A DNA stretch of 64,000 bases from Siphonodentalium dalli (lineage: Eukaryota; Mollusca; Scaphopoda; Gadilida; Siphonodentaliidae), in assembly GCA_032622095.1 (NCBI GenBank), contig CP136062.1, forward strand, positions 136,502,960 through 136,566,959. Reading direction: 5' to 3'. Below the pieces are notes generated by a model. It made no database searches and was not told where the DNA came from. It worked only from the letters and a program-made list of their open reading frames with translations. Below, one piece after another: positions 60,201 through 64,000 of the stretch; within the stretch, counting starts at the first letter, position 1, and each line of letters opens with the position of its first letter. The translations under genes were made by a program, and so were the position numbers.

Positions 60201-62580
60201 TTGAGTAAAATTTTAGTGAACGAGATTTTCAGTCTATCTTATATAGGTGGACAATATATTTGCACATCAGTCCAAATGATTTGCTCTGCATCAAGTGTAA
60301 ATAAATTGACAATGCTATGTTTGCACTGAGGGCAAATTATTTGCGTTGAAGCGTAAATAATTCGCACAGAAGCGCAAATATGAAATAAATGTGAAAAATG
60401 TCTCCGATTGGGAGATATTTAATTATAGAGTGTCGTGTCCCTATAACATATACATGTAGTTAATTCTTCCCTCTATATATTAGAACAAACTATTCTAAGA
60501 TAAAAATCTGCGTTATTCCCATATATATTGCGGCCACAAAAGAAACGTTCTTGTGGTTGCCCAAGTACACACGATTGGGAAGGTAAGATAATTTTCGGTA
60601 TAATTATACAAGTAGTACGGGGGGGGCGGGGGGGGGGGGGGGGGCTCGTTCGCCCCACATCTAAAAATAGATTTTTTGGCGGTAAAATTGTTTGTACTAA
60701 AATATTAAAACAAAATAATTCAAAACCTAATTTTTTGTTTCCAAAATTTTCAGAAAAAAAGTTTTAAAAAATCTCAAGAATTAATGAAACTTTGAGTTTT
60801 CGGTCTCTTACCCAAATATCGGCCGACTATTAAATGTCGAATGTTTTTAAATTATTTGCGTGTGATATCTTTTGTTATAGGCCAACTATTTTTGTTCAAA
60901 CAAATTTTAAATATTTTTCATGAAACTCTGTTAATTTTATTAATCGATGTTTAGAAATAGCTTTATACCAATTATATGTGTATGGACTGGTCCGAGTCGC
61001 TGTAATTTTGGACATTGACACTATAGGTATGAATGCATACATTCCAGTGTTTGTCATCAGACGCAGTCTCGTCTATTACATCATATAATTGTCTCCACAA
61101 TACCTGAAATAATTTGACGCCATTACTCTTACATAAATAATAAAGAGCGTTTATTCTTTACTTCTCTATCCCGATGAAGTTATTGAGTATATGACACACG
61201 TGCATTATCGCGAATTATTGGAAGAATTATTGAGATGTTGTACTATTTTGAAAGCAGTCACGCTCAGACGAAGAGCGTGATGCAAAATTACTACCCCGAA
61301 TGAACTGACATATTCTATGGAACAAATTTTCAATTATGTACACACACATAATCACACGCGTCAATAGGGTAACACTGTATAGGTCGAAAAAGAGTGACAC
61401 CTTGGATAAATTTACCAAATGACTGCTATTATATCTGTTGACAGCTATGAGTGTTTCGACTAGTTTGATGTTAGCTCTCACTCGCGTGTCTGAACATAAT
61501 TACATGTTTAACGGGTTATGATCACGTAAGGTTGATAAGCTGTGTCATTGTTAGCATTAACGCGATAATTAGTTATCAAAAATATGCATACATAATACGT
61601 ACATGTGATAAGACACTCAATAATAGAAGTTACCTTTGTGTTGTTGCTATAACAACCTTACGTAATAACCACTTATCGACCTATTCATACTTACGCTCAT
61701 ATATAATCTTATATAATGTTAACTATTTTCGGGAGTTATGGTATACAAATATCTATGATGAAGCTTCCTTTTATGCATGTTAGACGTGCACACGTATACA
61801 TACGTAATATCAGACTAAACAAAGCTGTTGATATGTTTCTTTCATCTTTTATATGATGGCGCTATATGTTATATACTCGATAGACCTAGTTACCGCCTGT
61901 GCTCAATCGCACATAAGCGAAACAAACGCTCTTTATTTAAATAGCAGGGAGGCTACTCTAACACTCTTAGTTTTTCCAACAAAATAGTTATCAAATTCGA
62001 TCACCAATAGAACTGTCTGTGAAACAACGATGACTTATAACAATCTTTAACTTATTTATCGATCTATGCTAGAACATGGCCACAACAAAATCATGACCAT
62101 AACAAAAAACATTACCTTAACCTTACCATTATGCATGAATATAAATTTACCATGCGTAAATATTGTCAGATTATCGTCTGATGAGCAAATCTATATGTTT
62201 ACATTATACTTAATCTCAGGTATGACTAGAATTGTATCATGTGTGCACATGACATCATTAGAAGGGGCAATACACTCAAGGAGTTAAAGTGACACGAAAC
62301 AAGGGACGTGATGCAATATTGGTGTTTGAATATTAAAGGAACACAAGACACTCTAAAGGGACACAAGACACTCATTATGAATGAATGTTAACAATACAAG
62401 CGCAGTGGTTGAAAGTTAAAATGACACAGAACAATATTTAAAGTTCAAATTTTCGGGCACTTAATGCGCCTTTTATCATTACGTATCGTTTCTCACTCTA
62501 CAATTCCCAATAATCCACTCACTCTCTCCCCGCTTATAGATATATAACGAAAACGGGAATATCATGTTGATGAAGTTTAT
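57218..62580. other. Long non-coding gap
   Basis: No supportable gene in over 5 kb. A loose triple repeat of GATACGGAATTC-type units is at about 58178-58232. Runs of C or G lie at 58568, 59493 and 60620-60643. The AAAGAGCG motif occurs at 61143, and as ACGCTCTTTATTT at 61926. Short frames show no domains. Confidence 0.5.
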
Positions 62581-62581
62581 T
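62576..62581 (-). promoter_or_regulatory. Possible polyadenylation signal (AATAAA)
   Basis: On the minus strand AATAAA occurs just after the TAA stop of the frame at 62587, in AATTTCAATAAACTTCATC. Its place fits the 3' end of the Polinton-derived gene. Confidence 0.4.
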
Positions 62582-62586
62582 GAAAT

Positions 62587-63035
62587 TTAATCGTCCGAAT
62601 TGTCATCACTTTCGTCAGAAGTGTCATTTGTTTCGTCCATGAATTTTTCTAGCATCGGTTTGTACTTTAATATTGACATTTTCACTGCATCACATTCTCC
62701 ATAACCATTATTCAAATATTTGTCGACTTTATCCATGACTCTGTTGTGCAGAGTCCCATTGCGCAGCTGCAGATACGCTACTATTGTCCAAGCATAACCA
62801 TTCATAAATTGCTTCATATCTTTACTTTTAAGGTCCTTGTCAGCTTGTCAGCTTGTTCTTTTGCTTCTGTTTCTTTCGAACCATTTTCCTTATACGTGTC
62901 CACTTTATCACTCCATTCCTCATGTGTTTTATCTCTACTCTCATCACACAAACTTTTGAAGTATTCATCTTCATTCAATTTAATTTTCTTATTCTGACTA
63001 TCATCCGTGTCCTCAGTTAATTTTCGTTTTAACTT
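62587..63035 (-). pseudogene. Polinton-derived tail: basic segment and acidic C-terminus, frame-broken
   Basis: Directly after the stop that follows the C2H2 finger, the same frame stays open with KLKRKLTEDTDDSQNKKIKL and a Lys/Glu-rich segment. It is then lost around 62835-62860, where AGCTTGTC is tandemly duplicated (an 8-bp insertion that changes the frame). Another frame continues as MKQFMNGYAWTIVAYLQLRN, with AVKMSILKYKPMLEKFM and a Ser/Asp tail, ending at 62587. C2H2-finger proteins with such a basic-then-helical-then-acidic tail occur beside the ATPase in Polintons and adintovirus-like elements (from memory). Function unknown. Confidence 0.65.
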
Positions 63036-63038
63036 ATT

Positions 63039-63983
63039 TTAACACCAGTTTTTTACGTGTCTCTGAACATCATAATGATCTTCGAACAAAAGCCCGCAGT
63101 CACTACAAGGGTACGACATGTCTTCTCGAATGTCTATGTTTTGACGGTTCTTCTTATTAATTTCATCGAGCTCACCAGGTGGCCTTATGTCGTTAGTATA
63201 GTCATTATGGTGACCCTGGGGCACAATATAATTATATGCTATGCCCTTCTGTTGACCAGGGAGATCTCTGTCATCGTATTTCATCGCATTCTGTTGACCC
63301 TGGGTCTCAGTGTCTTTTGTATGTTTTTTCATCCCATTCTGTTCATCTGGGTGTTCTCTGTCTTTTTGGAGATTATATTTCATGCCATTCCATTCACCCA
63401 TATGTTGGTTCGTGTCCTCTTTTAGTACATTCTGTCGCAGACGTAATGTGTCCGGTGTTGCGGCTTTTAAATCCACCAGTAGGTAACCGTACGGTTCACT
63501 CGTCGCTTCCGAAAACTCTCGAACCATACGCTGAGGACATTCAGGATACATCTGTCTTGATAATGTTGAAATTAATCCCTTGTCGATTGGGTTATTGAAC
63601 AATACCAAATATTGACAATTTCGTCGTTGCGTTGGATCTTTGTTGTAGTAGAAATTCTGGTTCAAACTTATCAAAGATAAGTTCAAATGGTGACTTCCTT
63701 CGGAATGCAAATCATTAACTCTCTGGTCTTTTGACGAAGTTTGCATCAAGTCATCGAGTATAACTAGATTTTTATACCGGGGGTTGATAAGAGAATCCAA
63801 GTTTGCTGGTATTCCTCGTATAAAGTTGACATGAGGGGTGACGGTATACTTTATTTCGTCATATAGGGGCTGCCAATATTTATAAAACCATATTATTCTG
63901 TCAGGTGCGGGTGATATTTTTGAGGCAGACTTTTGTAGCAAATATAACGTCTGCCGGAGAAGCACTGTGTAGACGGGGAATCA
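63039..63983 (-). pseudogene. Polinton (Maverick) packaging ATPase fused in frame to a C2H2 finger, 5' broken
   Basis: The open frame lies between a TGA at about 63981-63983 and a TAA at 63039. It shows the C-terminal part of the FtsK/HerA-type packaging ATPase: DRIIWFYKYWQPLYDEIK, Walker B NLVILDDLM (about 66-74), ISLNQNFYYN (sensor-like), YLVLFNNPIDK, LSRQMYPEC and YLLVDLKAATPDTLRLR. No P-loop (Walker A) is in frame here, so the 5' part is frameshifted or beyond the window. After about residue 185 come four ~20-residue repeats around an NGMKYN-like motif, then a C2H2-like finger ending VQRHVKNWC. In Polintons the ATPase pumps element DNA into capsids. No intact partner gene is visible. Confidence 0.8.
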
Positions 63984-64000
63984 ACAGGTCTTGTCGGTAA
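63984..64000. other. Window edge within the Polinton
   Basis: The rest of the Polinton (polymerase, integrase, protease, capsid genes) would lie beyond this end if present. Confidence 0.4.

Noticed and set aside
63057-63598. Plus-strand frames of about 120 codons
   Set aside because: Antisense shadows of the Polinton ATPase-finger frame.

Overview
This is a gene-poor, AT-rich, repeat-dominated stretch of animal nuclear DNA. There are no operons, ribosome binding sites or bacterial-type genes. Long intergenic tracts, homopolymer G/C/T runs, LINE retrotransposons, a tRNA-derived SINE, many foldback/TIR elements and a Polinton (Maverick) fragment point to a marine invertebrate. The SINE body and its (ATTG)n tail resemble bivalve/gastropod SINEs, so a mollusc is my best guess (inference, moderate confidence).

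Layout. 1-3,300: palindromic MITEs, a ~0.9 kb hAT-like element and a possible acidic-protein exon on the minus strand. 3,300-5,100: minus-strand coding-like segments, one with good splice signals, perhaps parts of an unrecognised gene. 5,690-9,710: a ~4 kb interval with hAT-like ends, holding a 130-bp satellite array. 10,330-17,830: a nearly full-length LINE encoding an SGNH esterase-like ORF, a PHD/coiled-coil ORF and an endonuclease-reverse transcriptase ORF, broken by only three small frameshifts. 19,765-20,650: a decayed RT fragment. 22,075-23,825: a palindromic MITE, a SINE with perfect 11-bp target duplications and a TTAA-flanked TIR element. 24,816-25,310, 34,287-34,756 and 41,018-41,300: LINE 3'-end fragments. 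25,590-30,050: tandem and dispersed duplications, ending in a ~171-bp satellite with an inversion. 31,986-32,343: a MULE-like MITE with 9-bp target duplication and triplicated motifs in each arm. 33,392-33,565: a perfect 174-bp palindrome with no spacer. 37,370-44,080: inverted pairs of dispersed repeats. 44,918-48,416: a second LINE (endonuclease-RT, minus strand) with one frame break. 49,560-52,290: repeats rich in GGAAATTTCC. 55,156-57,213: a 485-bp tandem duplication, a short-period array and a TTAA element. 62,587-64,000: part of a decayed Polinton, with a packaging ATPase followed by a C2H2 finger and an acidic tail region.

No host gene is confidently identified. The only recognisable protein functions belong to mobile elements: target-primed reverse transcription for the LINEs and virion DNA packaging for the Polinton. 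The SINE and MITEs would depend on enzymes supplied from elsewhere. The most unusual signals are the density and variety of foldback elements, the perfect palindrome with a diagnostic sister copy, the MULE-like element with motif triplets, the three-ORF LINE, the AACGCTCTTTATT motif recurring in several contexts, and the ATPase-finger reading frame at the right edge.
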